Source of the DNA: Novipirellula caenicola | Lineage (GTDB): Bacteria; Planctomycetota; Planctomycetia; Pirellulales; Pirellulaceae | Reading direction: 5' to 3' | Assembly: GCF_039545035.1 (NCBI RefSeq) | Contig: NZ_BAABRO010000002.1 | Span: 558,001-622,000, forward strand | DNA: 64,000 nucleotides | Part shown: one piece after another, positions 1-9,582 of the stretch | Layout: the number at the start of each line of letters is the position of its first letter | How positions within the stretch are numbered: the stretch's first letter is position 1 | The notes under the pieces: generated by a model | What the model saw: the letters and a program-made list of their open reading frames with translations, nothing else | Told to the model about the DNA's origin: nothing | Database searches by the model: none | Translations under genes and position numbers: made by a program

Positions 1-278
1 GCAGGCCGGTTGCCTTTCCCGTAAATGTCCAACGCAAACGCGACGTAACCCAATTCCGCCAATTGTTTGCATCGACCTCGTTCGTAGTTGGTTTGCCCCA
101 TCCATTGATGGACCACCAAGATACCGGGTACGGGCTCGGAAATCGCAGCCGGATCCCAAGCGACAAAACCTTCGAGTGTCACGTCGCCATCCTGATAGGT
201 GACTTCTTTGGTTTGCACTTCGGCTTGAACCAGCGAAGCTCCCATTCCGATCATCAACAACGCAAAGACGAAACGCAT
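1..278 (-). CDS. Dienelactone hydrolase family protein, N-terminal part (runs off window)
   Basis: The gene reads leftward and is cut by the window edge, so only about 92 N-terminal residues are visible. They begin with a hydrophobic signal peptide ending near VQA. An alpha/beta-hydrolase start follows, with a strand containing GILVVHQWMG and then LGYVAFALDIYGKG, the typical opening of secreted dienelactone-hydrolase-like proteins of planctomycetes. A GAGGTGA Shine-Dalgarno sequence sits about 7 bases before the ATG at 278. The nucleophile and the rest of the catalytic triad lie outside the window, so the substrate cannot be judged. An extracytoplasmic ester or lactone hydrolase is the likely role. 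Confidence 0.75.
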   Translation of the reverse strand, partial: MRFVFALLMIGMGASLVQAEVQTKEVTYQDGDVTLEGFVAWDPAAISEPVPGILVVHQWMGQTNYERGRCKQLAELGYVAFALDIYGKGNRP

Positions 279-595
279 CAAATGTCACCTCGTAAACTTG
301 GACTTGCAAAAATGGAGAACGCAGGCGGCATCATCGAAAGCTGCTTGCGGACGAACGGCTCATTCTACTGCAACACGCATGTAGCGTCAGCCGCGGCCGA
401 GGCGCGGATCACAACATGGATCGGGAATAGATTGATACGGTACTAAGCCCGAATCGTCCATTTGGGCAACAAACTGCCCGGCCATGCGACGGTCCCCCCG
501 CGATTGCACGCATGTTCCTCGAACCTGACTTTCCGCATAGAATCGTCATGTTCACCCAACAGCCCCCCTCTTGTTACGCAAAGATTGATTCCCAG
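279..595. other. Intergenic region between divergent genes
   Basis: About 317 bases separate the hydrolase (minus) from the antiporter (plus), so promoters for both should lie here. I see no clear operator, hairpin or conserved ORF. An upstream in-frame start for the antiporter at 512 exists but encodes a non-membrane, unconserved-looking extension. Confidence 0.4.
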
Positions 596-1705
596 ATGAC
601 CTACGTGTTGCTTCTTGTCGGACTCGTGATCCTTGTGGTCGGAGCGGAACTGCTGGTACGTGGTTCGGTGACGCTTGCGGCATTTGCAGGCGTTTCGCCT
701 CTGATCATCGGCTTGACTGTCGTGGCATTTGGAACGAGTGCCCCTGAGCTAGCCGTTTCATCGGTTTCCAGTTTAAAGGGGGATTCGGAAATCGCCTTGG
801 GCAACGTGATCGGCAGCAACATTTGCAATATCCTGCTGATTCTGGGAATCTCGGCAGTGATCGTTCCGCTCACCGTGTCGTCCCAATTGGTTCGCTTGGA
901 TGTTCCGGTGATGATCGCGTCCTCGTTGGCGGTATGGGGAACCGGCTACGACGGGGCGATCACCCGTGTCGAAGGGATCCTGCTGTTTCTCGGCTTTGTC
1001 CTCTATACGATTTACATGATTCGCAAAGGCCGACGCGAGGAAGCGTCGCGGCGGAGTGCGATTGAATTGGAACCCGACTTCCTAGCCCACCCAACCTTGT
1101 CCATCGGCCAAGCCACTTTGAACGCCGTTTACATCTTGATCGGTTTGGGAATGCTCGTCCTGGGCGCTCAATTGCTGGTGGATTCAGCAGTGAAAATCGC
1201 GACCGAGTTTGGGATCAGCGAGATTGTCATCGGGTTGACCATCGTCGCGATTGGGACTTCGCTTCCCGAGTTAGCGACGTCGGTGGTCGCCGCGATGAAA
1301 GGGCAACGTGACTTGGCCGTCGGAAACGCTGTGGGCAGCAACATGTTTAATTTGATGATCGTATTGCCAGCGGCGGCGGTATTGTCCCCCGCCGGCGTGC
1401 CGGTAACGACATCGGTGTTGTGGTTTGATCTGGCCGTGATGGCGATGATCGCGCTGATCTGTTGGCCTATTTTCATCAGCCGCTCGACCGTGTCACGGTT
1501 CGAAGGCGCCGTGATGCTGATGTTGTTTGCAGCCTACACCGCGATCCTGGTTGCGGAAGCGACGAACTATGATTCCGTGCAAACCCTAAAAACCGGTTAT
1601 TCGATTTTCATCCTGCCCGCCGTGATTGCGGTCGTTAGCATCGCCGCGTTGATTCATATCCGAGATGGTCGCAGCGAATCTGCGGTTGCGCAAACCAAGA
1701 CCTAG
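596..1705 (+). CDS. Calcium/sodium antiporter of the CaCA family (YrbG-like)
   Basis: This is an integral inner-membrane cation exchanger of about 369 residues, close to the family's usual size. It shows the two inverted alpha-repeats of CaCA exchangers: [11 protein letters not shown] with GNVIGSN in the first half, and [10 protein letters not shown] with GNAVGSN in the second. The acidic residues in these repeats bind the ion in known exchangers. About ten hydrophobic segments surround them. I chose the ATG at 596 because the protein then starts directly with the first membrane segment (MTYVLLLVG); the ORF extends to 512 with a soluble-looking leader. yidD starts 2 bases after the stop, so the two genes are probably cotranscribed. 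Ca2+/Na+ or Ca2+/H+ exchange cannot be told apart here. Confidence 0.9.
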   Translation: MTYVLLLVGLVILVVGAELLVRGSVTLAAFAGVSPLIIGLTVVAFGTSAPELAVSSVSSLKGDSEIALGNVIGSNICNILLILGISAVIVPLTVSSQLVRLDVPVMIASSLAVWGTGYDGAITRVEGILLFLGFVLYTIYMIRKGRREEASRRSAIELEPDFLAHPTLSIGQATLNAVYILIGLGMLVLGAQLLVDSAVKIATEFGISEIVIGLTIVAIGTSLPELATSVVAAMKGQRDLAVGNAVGSNMFNLMIVLPAAAVLSPAGVPVTTSVLWFDLAVMAMIALICWPIFISRSTVSRFEGAVMLMLFAAYTAILVAEATNYDSVQTLKTGYSIFILPAVIAVVSIAALIHIRDGRSESAVAQTKT

Positions 1706-1707
1706 GC

Positions 1708-1938
1708 ATGTTCAAAACGATTCACCGCTGGATCATCGTGATCGTGCTTGCTCCCATCCGTTTTTATCAGATGGCGATCAGCCCGATGATAGGTCCCAAT
1801 TGTCGTTTTACGCCCACGTGCAGCCAGTATGCGATCGAAGCGATCCGCAAATACGGGGTGCTGCGAGGCAGCATCAAAGCGGTGTGGCGTATTCTGCGTT
1901 GCCATCCCTGGAACCCAGGCGGCTATGACCCGCCTTGA
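1708..1938 (+). CDS. yidD: Membrane protein insertion efficiency factor YidD
   Basis: This small protein (76 residues) has the full YidD signature: an N-terminal amphipathic stretch, then [19 protein letters not shown], a YG..RG segment and a closing [11 protein letters not shown]. YidD associates with the inner membrane and helps YidC insert proteins. It is usually encoded beside rpmH, rnpA and yidC. Here it instead follows a cation antiporter by 2 bases, so its usual operon has been broken up. The family assignment is very secure. The downstream gene is convergent. Confidence 0.95.
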   Translation: MFKTIHRWIIVIVLAPIRFYQMAISPMIGPNCRFTPTCSQYAIEAIRKYGVLRGSIKAVWRILRCHPWNPGGYDPP

Positions 1939-2056
1939 TGCTGCGAGCGTTACAGTTGCACTGTGTTGCCCGCCCAAATCCGCCTACTACCGGATCTTCG
2001 CTTCGCTGCAATCCGGCCCACGATCGATTTAGCTTTGACCGGCTGAAATGCGGTGG

Positions 2057-5000
2057 TCACTCATCTTCGGTGACGGAAAAACCCAGGTGTTCGATGACCC
2101 AGATATAGATCAGATAAAACACCGGGATCAACAACAGGACGAGCGATGTGGCCAACATCAATCCGAACGCCAAACTGGCGGCCATCGGAATCAACAATTG
2201 TGCCTGGAACGACTTTTCGGTTAACAATGGCAACAGTCCTGCGATCGTCGTCAAGCTAGTCAACATGATCGGACGGAAACGTCGTTCACCTGATTCGATC
2301 AGTGCCACACGAGGCGGAACCCCGGCGCGGACTCGTGAATTGATAAAGTCGATCAAGACGATCGAATCGTTCACCACGACTCCCGCCAATGCCACGAGTC
2401 CAAACATGCTGAACAACGTTAACGGCAATCCGAGCACCGCGTGTCCCCACACCGCACCGATCATTCCAAACGGGACGATGGCCAAAATCAATAGCGGCTG
2501 GACGTAACTGCGGAACTGCAGCACCAACAAAACAAACATGCACACGATTGCGATCGCAAATCCGACCATCAAACTGCCCACCGACTCGTTGCTCTGTTCG
2601 CGTTGCCCTTCCCATCGCAGCGATACCGCGGGGTATTGTTTCAACAACTGCGGCACGTAATCCGTTTGCAGTTCACCAATGATCAAATCGGCATTGGCCG
2701 TTATTTCATCCAAGTCGGCGGATACGGTTACCGAACGCATCTGGTCGACCCGGTTGATTTCCGAAAATCCTCGCTTCAATTCCACATCCGCCAATTCCGT
2801 GATCGGGCTCTGTTTTCCATCGGCGGTACGCACACGGATTTCGCGAAAATTGACCAAACTGTTACGTTCGTCTTCGGGATGCCGGACCATCAACTTGACT
2901 TCATGACGTCCTCGCTGCAATCGCATCACTTCGGCTCCGAAGTAAGCATTGCGAACGGTATCCCCCAAATCCATCGGCGTTACGCCGGTGGCGAGCGCTC
3001 GATCCTTGACTTTGAACTGGAACTCCCATTTGCCTGGGGTGTTGTCATCGGCGATATCATAGACGCCAGTGAAATCAGCCAGGCGAGTTTTGATCGCTTC
3101 GGTCGCGGCCAACAATTGGTCGACGTTTTCGCTTTGGGCAAGCAGTTTGAATTCGATCGGTTTGCCGCTCGGTCCGACGCCGACCGAGCCGTATGTGACT
3201 TTCTCGGCCCCTGCGAACTCGCCCACCTCCTCACGCCACATCGCTAGCAGTTGATCGCTATGGATATCGCGAATTTCGGTATCAAACAGTTCGACAAAGA
3301 CCTGTCCGAGATGGCTACCACCGCCCCCGTTTCCGCCCATCGGGCCTTGGGTATTGGTGATCTTTCCGTTCTCGCGATAGGTCAACCGGACTGGCCCGGT
3401 CACCTTACCGTCGGTCAGCGGGTAGATTTCATCAACAGGAACGCCCGTTTCTGCGGCCCGATCTTCCGCCACGCGGATACTGACACGACGGATCGCTTCT
3501 TCCATTGTGCGAGTCGCCCGATCGGTTTCCGAGGCTGAGGTGCCGTCGGGAAACACGATCGTCGCTTGCAAGAAGTTGTTATCCGATTTCGGGAACAAAA
3601 TACTTTTGACGATTCCGCCTCGCACCATTCCGATCGTGATCAAGAACATCGCAACCGCGACCGCGATCATGAACGGAGGATGTCGCAAACTGAATTTCAA
3701 CGTGGGAACATAAAACCGGGTACAAACCCAATCCATGCCCTGGGTCGCTCGCACACTGGCCCATCCCAACAACAATCCAAACGGTCGCAGCGGATACATC
3801 ACGATCGAAATCAGGCGAAAAACGCCGTGATGTCGATGAGCCAAGTGACAAGGCAATACAAACGTGCTTTCCCACAGCGAGATCAACAGCATCGCGATCA
3901 CGGCAAAGGGAATCACCGCCATGAATTTCCCCATCACGCCCGACACGAAAAACATCGGCGAAAACGCGATCACGGTGGTCGTTACCGATGCCGCCACACT
4001 GGGCAAAACCTCGGTGGCCCCGTCGATCGCCGCATCGAGCAGCGATTTGCCCATCTGCTGGTGCGAATAAATATTTTCGCCGATCACAATCGCATCATCC
4101 ACAACGATGCCCAATGCGACCAGAAACGAAAACAGACTTAGCATATTGAGGGTCTGATCCCCCCAAGACAACATCGCGCCGGCGCCAAGAATTGAAATCG
4201 GAATACCGAGGGCAACCCAGACGGCCAAACGGATCTCAAGAAACAACGCGAGTACCAAGAACACAAGAAACAAGCCCTGTGCACCGTTTCGCAGCAACAG
4301 CGAAAGACGGTCTCGCACGTCCTTGCTGCTGTCGCCCCAAATTTCGAATCGATAGCCCTCGGGAAGCTCTTTTACGTCCACGTATTCGTAAACCGCGTCG
4401 ACCAACGCCAACAAGTCCTCGCTCTTGGTGCGTTCGACATTCACGACCATGGCCGGTTCGCCATTGATTTCACCGGTGGCCGTTACGTCAGCGAATTCGT
4501 CTTTGACCACACCAAGATCGGCTACCGTCAACACGACTCCGTTGGCCTGAGTGACGAGTGGAAGCTTGGCGATTTCTTCGCCGATACGCCCTTTGTTTTT
4601 TGCACGCAGCAAAACTTCTTGACCTTCGGATTTAAGCAATCCACCGGGCAATTCGACGTTCCTGGCTTGCAAGATCGACGCCACTTGGCTGAGCGTCAGC
4701 CCATAGCTTCGCAGCGTCGCCTCGGGAATCTCGACATCAATTTGGTAATCGCGTGACCCCATGATCGATGCGGACGAGACCGCGTTGATTTGCAGCAGAT
4801 CATCGCGAACCTCTTCGGCTACCTCACGCAATCGCAATTCGGCTTCGCGAGACCGGTCATCGGGACCGACGACGCCGACACGAATCGCGGCTTCGCGAAA
4901 TGTGATCTGTTGAATCTGTGGATCTTCGGCCAACACGGGAAAGCTAGGAATCCGATTGACTTCGCGGTCGATCTCGGACATCACCTTCTGCACGTCTTTG

Positions 5001-5299
5001 ACGTCGCTGCGCAGTTCCGCCAACACGTAGCCCGAACCTTCTTGAGCAATCGACGTGACCTTTTTGATCCCATCGATGGCGCGAATCGCCTCTTCGATCT
5101 TTTGACAGATCGCCTCTTCGGTGTCCTGCGGAGTCGCACCGGGGTAGGGGACCGTGACCATCACGACTTCGAGTTCGAATTCGGGAAAAACTTCCCGACG
5201 CATTTTCCAAAGCGAAATCCCGCCGACTAACATCAGCGCCAACATCAAGACGTTCATGCCTGGCGAATTTCGGATCGCCCAACCAATAAACCGTTTCAC
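2057..5299 (-). CDS. RND-family efflux transporter permease (AcrB/HAE1-type)
   Basis: This 1080-residue protein is the inner-membrane proton-driven pump of a tripartite RND efflux system. The layout is classical: an N-terminal membrane helix, a large periplasmic porter loop starting near residue 32 (FPEFELEVVMVTVPYPGATP), a block of membrane helices with the DDAIVIGENI motif that carries the proton-relay aspartates, a second periplasmic loop, and a final membrane block ending at a VVNDSIVLIDF motif. A Gly-rich stretch (PMGGNGGGGS) lies in the second loop. The start overlaps the stop of the adaptor gene by 4 bases (ATGA), indicating translational coupling. No outer-membrane TolC-type gene is in the operon, so the pump must borrow one. 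The substrate is unknown. Confidence 0.93.
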   Translation of the reverse strand: MKRFIGWAIRNSPGMNVLMLALMLVGGISLWKMRREVFPEFELEVVMVTVPYPGATPQDTEEAICQKIEEAIRAIDGIKKVTSIAQEGSGYVLAELRSDVKDVQKVMSEIDREVNRIPSFPVLAEDPQIQQITFREAAIRVGVVGPDDRSREAELRLREVAEEVRDDLLQINAVSSASIMGSRDYQIDVEIPEATLRSYGLTLSQVASILQARNVELPGGLLKSEGQEVLLRAKNKGRIGEEIAKLPLVTQANGVVLTVADLGVVKDEFADVTATGEINGEPAMVVNVERTKSEDLLALVDAVYEYVDVKELPEGYRFEIWGDSSKDVRDRLSLLLRNGAQGLFLVFLVLALFLEIRLAVWVALGIPISILGAGAMLSWGDQTLNMLSLFSFLVALGIVVDDAIVIGENIYSHQQMGKSLLDAAIDGATEVLPSVAASVTTTVIAFSPMFFVSGVMGKFMAVIPFAVIAMLLISLWESTFVLPCHLAHRHHGVFRLISIVMYPLRPFGLLLGWASVRATQGMDWVCTRFYVPTLKFSLRHPPFMIAVAVAMFLITIGMVRGGIVKSILFPKSDNNFLQATIVFPDGTSASETDRATRTMEEAIRRVSIRVAEDRAAETGVPVDEIYPLTDGKVTGPVRLTYRENGKITNTQGPMGGNGGGGSHLGQVFVELFDTEIRDIHSDQLLAMWREEVGEFAGAEKVTYGSVGVGPSGKPIEFKLLAQSENVDQLLAATEAIKTRLADFTGVYDIADDNTPGKWEFQFKVKDRALATGVTPMDLGDTVRNAYFGAEVMRLQRGRHEVKLMVRHPEDERNSLVNFREIRVRTADGKQSPITELADVELKRGFSEINRVDQMRSVTVSADLDEITANADLIIGELQTDYVPQLLKQYPAVSLRWEGQREQSNESVGSLMVGFAIAIVCMFVLLVLQFRSYVQPLLILAIVPFGMIGAVWGHAVLGLPLTLFSMFGLVALAGVVVNDSIVLIDFINSRVRAGVPPRVALIESGERRFRPIMLTSLTTIAGLLPLLTEKSFQAQLLIPMAASLAFGLMLATSLVLLLIPVFYLIYIWVIEHLGFSVTEDE

Positions 5300-7173
5300 T
5301 TGGCGGTCTCCTTGGTCACGTCAAATCGCGAGTCCGCCGATACATGCGTTGTTGTCGAGGACGCTTCGGCTGCGATTCCCGATGCGTCCATGGTCCGCAT
5401 GCGGGCAGGCATCGTATCGCCTTCGACCGTACCCACCGGCGATACGACCACGTACGCGCCTGCTTTCATTCGTTGATCCTTGACCTCACATACCCACCAC
5501 TTCTTATCGCCATTTTGCAGCGGATTGTCTTGATCGGACTCGGCAAACTCACCGGCGACCGACAATGAATCGACGGGGAAAATCGAATCGCGATTGACGA
5601 TTCGGCCCGCCTGCCATGCCGCCGGATCAAATCCATCGGTTTTGTCTTCGTCGGACGTTTCATCGGGTGTTTGCGGTTGCACCGAAGTCGATTCCGGTGA
5701 CGATCCCAGCGTGGATTCGTTTTCGGACTGCGACACCAAGGTCGTCGCCGGCGCTGGATCCCCCGGCAGCGACGATTGCGCTGCAACCTCGAGTACCGTT
5801 TCGTCGGGGACAAATTCCCAGGCACGGTTGCCAGGTTTCATCGCCGCTGCGGGAATGACCACCAATGGCGTCCGCGGCTCGATCAGCAGCTTGACGGTCA
5901 CGTACATGCCTCGCACCAATGTCGACGGCCCGGACAAGGACGACGAATCGTCCTCGGTTTCGAACGCGCTAGGATTGTCGACCAAAATACGGACGGGAAC
6001 GGTTCGCGTCGTGGGATCAAGACCGATGCCGTCATAGCTCAACAGTCGCCCGTCCCAACGATAGACCTTGCCCTCGCGACCGGAGATTTCAAACTCGACA
6101 ATCGCAGGGGTTTCGGGAAGATCGTACCCGCGTCCTTGGGCATTGCCCGGTGTGGCGGATCGATCGGCTTGATCAAGCACCCAATACAGTTGATCCATTC
6201 GCAAATTGGTGGCCACTTCGACTTTGGTGGTGTCTTCGATCGTCACAATCGGATTGCCACGAGCCACAAAGGTGTTCAGTTCGGCATCTTCGTTAACGAT
6301 CACTCCATCGATCGGAGATCGGATTTCGGTTCGCTCCAAATTGACACGAGCGGTTTCCAATTGAGCGCTGGCAAGCCGCTCGGAAGCTTCCAATCGAGCG
6401 CGACGTTTGCGAAGCAATTCAAGCTGGTTTTCGTAGCCAACACGCTGCTGCGTCGATTGCAATACCGCCCGTCTCGCTTTATCGATTTCGCCCTCGCTGG
6501 CAAAACCGCCCGGCAGCGACTGTAACCGCTGCACTTCGCGCTGTTGCAACGTTTCGTCTTGGATTGCGACTTCGATCAACCGTTTGGTGTTCGCCATCTC
6601 CTGATCGACTTCGCCGAGCGCCTCGTACTCTTGTTCTTTCAGCCGGGTCAAACGAGTGACTTCAAGTTCATAATCGGTCGGATCGATCCGCATCAGCAAA
6701 TCGCCTTTTTTGACAAACGCCCCCGCTTCGCATTGGTCCGATTTGAAGATGATTTTCCCAGCGACTTCCGTCGCAAGTCGCACTTCGCGATACGGAACGA
6801 CGGTGCCATCGACCTGCAACTGCAATTGCCGACCGAAATCGCTCAACGCTTTGACGCGCTCGGTCCGCACCGGCGTCAACGCCTTCATGCGTCCCGCATA
6901 GCTTGCATCAGCAGGCGGACGCTGCGACGGAGCCACCTTGCCAAGTGCGATCACCGTCGCCACGGCGACCACCACAATCGCAATGGGGATGATCAGATTG
7001 AACAGGAACCACGACGGCGTAAAAACGTGCCGGGTGGCCGGAGGGGATGTGGGGTCAGGATTCATGGATGAAACGGAAGGATCCGGCGAATGTCCCGCGT
7101 CGATCGATCGCGACGCTTCGGACGACGGTGGTAAAGTCGCGTCGCTATGGTTAGTAACAGCAGGAGAAGTCAT
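5296..7173 (-). CDS. RND efflux periplasmic adaptor subunit (membrane fusion protein)
   Basis: The protein (625 residues) links the RND pump to an outer-membrane channel. It has a Pro/Ser-rich cytoplasmic N-terminus of about 50 residues, one membrane anchor (FLFNLIIPIAIVVVAVATV), a lipoyl-like half motif (VRLATEVAGKI, then GDLLMRIDPTDYEL), a long coiled-coil hairpin rich in Glu, Arg and Gln, the second lipoyl half (RTEIRSPIDGVI) and a beta-barrel region. It is longer than typical adaptors (about 380-450 residues). The excess is the N-terminal tail and an acidic Ser/Thr/Pro-rich insertion near residues 450-510. It lies between tetR (26-base gap) and the permease (4-base overlap) and is part of that operon. 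Confidence 0.9.
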   Translation of the reverse strand: MTSPAVTNHSDATLPPSSEASRSIDAGHSPDPSVSSMNPDPTSPPATRHVFTPSWFLFNLIIPIAIVVVAVATVIALGKVAPSQRPPADASYAGRMKALTPVRTERVKALSDFGRQLQLQVDGTVVPYREVRLATEVAGKIIFKSDQCEAGAFVKKGDLLMRIDPTDYELEVTRLTRLKEQEYEALGEVDQEMANTKRLIEVAIQDETLQQREVQRLQSLPGGFASEGEIDKARRAVLQSTQQRVGYENQLELLRKRRARLEASERLASAQLETARVNLERTEIRSPIDGVIVNEDAELNTFVARGNPIVTIEDTTKVEVATNLRMDQLYWVLDQADRSATPGNAQGRGYDLPETPAIVEFEISGREGKVYRWDGRLLSYDGIGLDPTTRTVPVRILVDNPSAFETEDDSSSLSGPSTLVRGMYVTVKLLIEPRTPLVVIPAAAMKPGNRAWEFVPDETVLEVAAQSSLPGDPAPATTLVSQSENESTLGSSPESTSVQPQTPDETSDEDKTDGFDPAAWQAGRIVNRDSIFPVDSLSVAGEFAESDQDNPLQNGDKKWWVCEVKDQRMKAGAYVVVSPVGTVEGDTMPARMRTMDASGIAAEASSTTTHVSADSRFDVTKETAK

Positions 7174-7199
7174 GATGAATATTGGGTGAAAACGACGTT

Positions 7200-7916
7200 C
7201 TATTGGTTCTTTTCGATGGGTTTGGCAAGTGTCTCGACTAACTCAGTGAGCTGCGACTTGTGGTCCACCAAGGCGGCATGTTGCGCCGCCGCTAGGATTA
7301 CCGCCGTGATGTGGTGGCTGAGCGAGCGAACATCGTAATGCTTGTCACGCTCGGACTCGGGAATCAAAATCTTCACCACACCGCTGCTGACTCGGTAATA
7401 GAGACATTGACCGACCGCACTAAGCGCTAGTTGGTCGATCACGTGCTGCGGCACCGGTTGGTCAAGAATCGATGACACCGCACTGCGAATCTGATCAAAG
7501 ATTGGGCGGAAACAGTCATTAACCATCTCGCAAAATACCGCTGTCGGATTCTGCATTTCGCGCAGAAACAGCTCGGTTTCCCAGCCCCCTTCGTCGTCGG
7601 TCAACATCCGCGAAAGCAGCGTGTGGACCAGACAATACAGGTCGTAGCGAGGATCGTCACCGAGACATGGCGGGACCGGAAACGCATGCTCACGCGACTG
7701 GCGAACGTACTCCATCACCTCACGATACAGCCCCAGTTTGTCGCCAAAGTAGTATCCCACCGAGGCAATATTGACGCTCGCTTCGCCGCAGATTTCACGC
7801 ACGGTCGCTCGATTGAAGCCGCGATTGGCGAAAACGGCTCCGGCGGCCATCAACAGCCGCGTGCGAGTATCGGTCGCCACATCCAGCGGCGGATCCGCCG
7901 AATTGATTTCAGACAA
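7200..7916 (-). CDS. TetR/AcrR-family transcriptional regulator with CerR-type C-terminal domain
   Basis: This is the first gene of the efflux operon (238 residues). The N-terminus (about residues 15-65) is a TetR helix-turn-helix: AAGAVFANRGFNRATVREIC, then VNIASVGYYFGDKLGLY. The remainder resembles the C-terminal domain found with CerR-like TetR proteins (motifs LFLREMQNPT and YYRVSSGVVKI). Such proteins normally repress their own operon and release DNA on binding the pump's substrate. A perfect 11-bp inverted repeat 32-57 bases upstream of the start supports autoregulation. The adaptor starts 26 bases after the stop. Confidence 0.92.
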   Translation of the reverse strand: MSEINSADPPLDVATDTRTRLLMAAGAVFANRGFNRATVREICGEASVNIASVGYYFGDKLGLYREVMEYVRQSREHAFPVPPCLGDDPRYDLYCLVHTLLSRMLTDDEGGWETELFLREMQNPTAVFCEMVNDCFRPIFDQIRSAVSSILDQPVPQHVIDQLALSAVGQCLYYRVSSGVVKILIPESERDKHYDVRSLSHHITAVILAAAQHAALVDHKSQLTELVETLAKPIEKNQ

Positions 7917-7947
7917 GTTTGCACCCTCAACCTGTATTATTAAACAA

Positions 7948-7973
7948 CTGTTTTAAACAATCGTTTAAAACAG
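7948..7973. promoter_or_regulatory. Probable operator for the TetR-type regulator
   Basis: A perfect inverted repeat with arms CTGTTTTAAAC and GTTTAAAACAG and a 4-base spacer (AATC) lies 32 bases upstream of the tetR start codon. A second partial dyad (AAACAACTGTTT, 7942-7953) overlaps its left arm. Size, symmetry and position fit a TetR-dimer operator controlling the regulator-adaptor-permease operon. The assignment is inferred from sequence only. Confidence 0.75.
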
Positions 7974-8631
7974 CCAAATTGTCAAGCCAAATAGGCAAAA
8001 AGGACGCCAGAGGTGGGCACAACGGCCAGCATTTTGCCGGGCGAAGCCAAGTTATTGAGGGCGAACCGGGCTAGCCACGCTGAATGGCTTTCGCTGTTTT
8101 TTTTCGCCTCCGCTTGCCTGCCCTCCTTTTGCGACGATAGCAAACGCAGCGGACTGCGATACTTCCGATCCGGCGGCTTCCAATCGATGGCAGGCGTGAG
8201 TCAGGGACAATCCCAGCAAAAATGCGATCACTCATCGACCGGCAAGGCAAGCTCACTAGGAATCTTGACGCGGCCGACAACGCCGCGGCAGACACCGAAG
8301 ATCCTAGTCGCTATCCAGGATGCAGCTTCGCCGGGTTGCGGTGAGTAAATCGTTCGATGTTGACCGGGCGGCTTGCGCCGCTCCGCTGTAAAAATCCAAC
8401 GGTTCGGTGCCAAAGTCGATGGTTTTGGGGAAACCACCCTCGTCGCTTTCAGCTACAGGCATCGTCACCTCTCGCGCTAGTGGTTCTTCGGGTATACTGC
8501 TTCGCGTTGTAACTAAACCGCGTAACTAAACCGCCGCCCAACCCAACCTAAACCCAACTCAGGTGCCTGACGTTGCCGCAGACACATTCACTCCGCCCGC
8601 GTTATGCCCACTGTTCACCAGGAACCCATTC
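7974..8631. other. Intergenic region, no convincing gene
   Basis: About 650 bases with only short unconvincing reading frames (for example 8013-8348 on plus), rich in Arg/Ser and without recognizable motifs. A motif GCGCCGCTCCGCT followed by GTAAAAA near 8375 has look-alikes near 34010 (inverted) and 35775, so part of this may be decayed repeat material. Confidence 0.4.
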
Positions 8632-9099
8632 ATGAGACATTGCTCAAGCCTCGTCCTGATTCTCTTGTTTGCAATCAGTGGATGCGGCAAAACCACTCCA
8701 GAGACACTTGTAACATCCGGCTACGACGAACAGGAAATGGACACGGCGATCTCGCGTGCGCGTGCCGAGGTCGATTCATTTATCAGCGAGCTCTCGCAAC
8801 CAACCGGGACGGACCATGCGGTCAAAGCCCCGATCGAGGACGCAGGGGAAACCGAACATTTTTGGCTGACCGACGTCTCGTTTCAAAACGGCGAATTCAA
8901 GGGCACGATTAACAACGACCCCGGCGTTGTGAGCAACGTCGAGATCGGCCAATCATGGACGGTAAAGAAAACCGAGATCTCCGATTGGATGTTCATGCGG
9001 GATGGCAAGATGCACGGAAACTACACCATGCGGCCGCTGTTAAAAACGATGCCAGAGGAAGAGGCGGAATTGTACCGCTCGCTGCTTGCGGACCCTTGA
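8632..9099 (+). CDS. Putative lipoprotein with DUF2314-like domain
   Basis: The protein has about 155 residues. It starts with a lipoprotein signal peptide (MRHCSSLVLILLFAISGCG) whose lipobox is AISGC. Mature residues include a DUF2314-like core: ETEHFWLTDVSFQNGEFKGTINNDP, then IGQSWTVKKTEISDWMFMRDGKMHGNYT. Family members (YegJ-like) have no established biochemical function. I chose the ATG at 632 within the 8-kb block (8632) because it begins the signal peptide exactly; a longer frame starts at 8563 but would bury the signal. It is a single-gene unit with long flanking non-coding regions. Confidence 0.8.
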   Translation: MRHCSSLVLILLFAISGCGKTTPETLVTSGYDEQEMDTAISRARAEVDSFISELSQPTGTDHAVKAPIEDAGETEHFWLTDVSFQNGEFKGTINNDPGVVSNVEIGQSWTVKKTEISDWMFMRDGKMHGNYTMRPLLKTMPEEEAELYRSLLADP

Positions 9100-9197
9100 T
9101 CCTCAGGCCGCTTTGGCTTGCCCGCTGCGGAAGCCACCAATTCACACGCAACAATTGTTGACGCTGCGTCATTGTCGTTTTTCCCAGCAAGTCCCAA

Positions 9198-9410
9198 CCC
9201 GACGCGTCAGTTTTGAAGTTGCGCGTTTAGACGTTCTTCGGGCCAACGGCCCAGCAATTTGCCTAGCCGCCCTCATTAAGTCCGAACAAACGGCCGGGCC
9301 GTTAGCCCTTCCATTCATTGGTTTCCTTGGTCCCAGCCCGTTGGACTGGGCTAGGTAAACGTCCGGGGCTTTGCCCCTAAAGACAATCGCGCAAACTCAA
9401 AATACGTAGC
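9198..9410. mobile_element. MITE-like repeat, copy 1
   Basis: This non-coding element of about 213 bases has imperfect terminal inverted repeats beginning CCCGAC or CCCGGC and ending in TGCGCG about 28 bases in. It carries internal dyads (GGGCCAACGGCCC; CCCAGCCCGTTGGACTGGG; GGGGCTTTGCCCC). A longer copy in inverted orientation lies at 57388-57673. Segments shared almost letter for letter include GCCCAGCAATTTGCCTAGCC and CCGCCCTCATTAAGTCC. It encodes no protein. Confidence 0.75.
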
Positions 9411-9582
9411 CGGGGGCAAATCGTTTCAGACGCATGGTCAATGCCATCGACTTTGACCCCGAACGAATGTTTTCGATAGCGGCGCGTTACCCAAGCTAGA
9501 TTGCAACGGGCGCTGAGCGGTGAATCGCACTAGGGAAGCTGATCCGTCCTGCCACTGCGATGGCACTCGCATTCAACCGATC

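Noticed and set aside
3566-4141. Long frame antisense to the RND permease
   Set aside because: Opposite strand of a clearly coding gene; composition rich in His, Arg and Gln, as expected of an antisense shadow.
8013-8348. 111-residue frame in the gap after tetR
   Set aside because: No motif, atypical composition and no ribosome-binding site.
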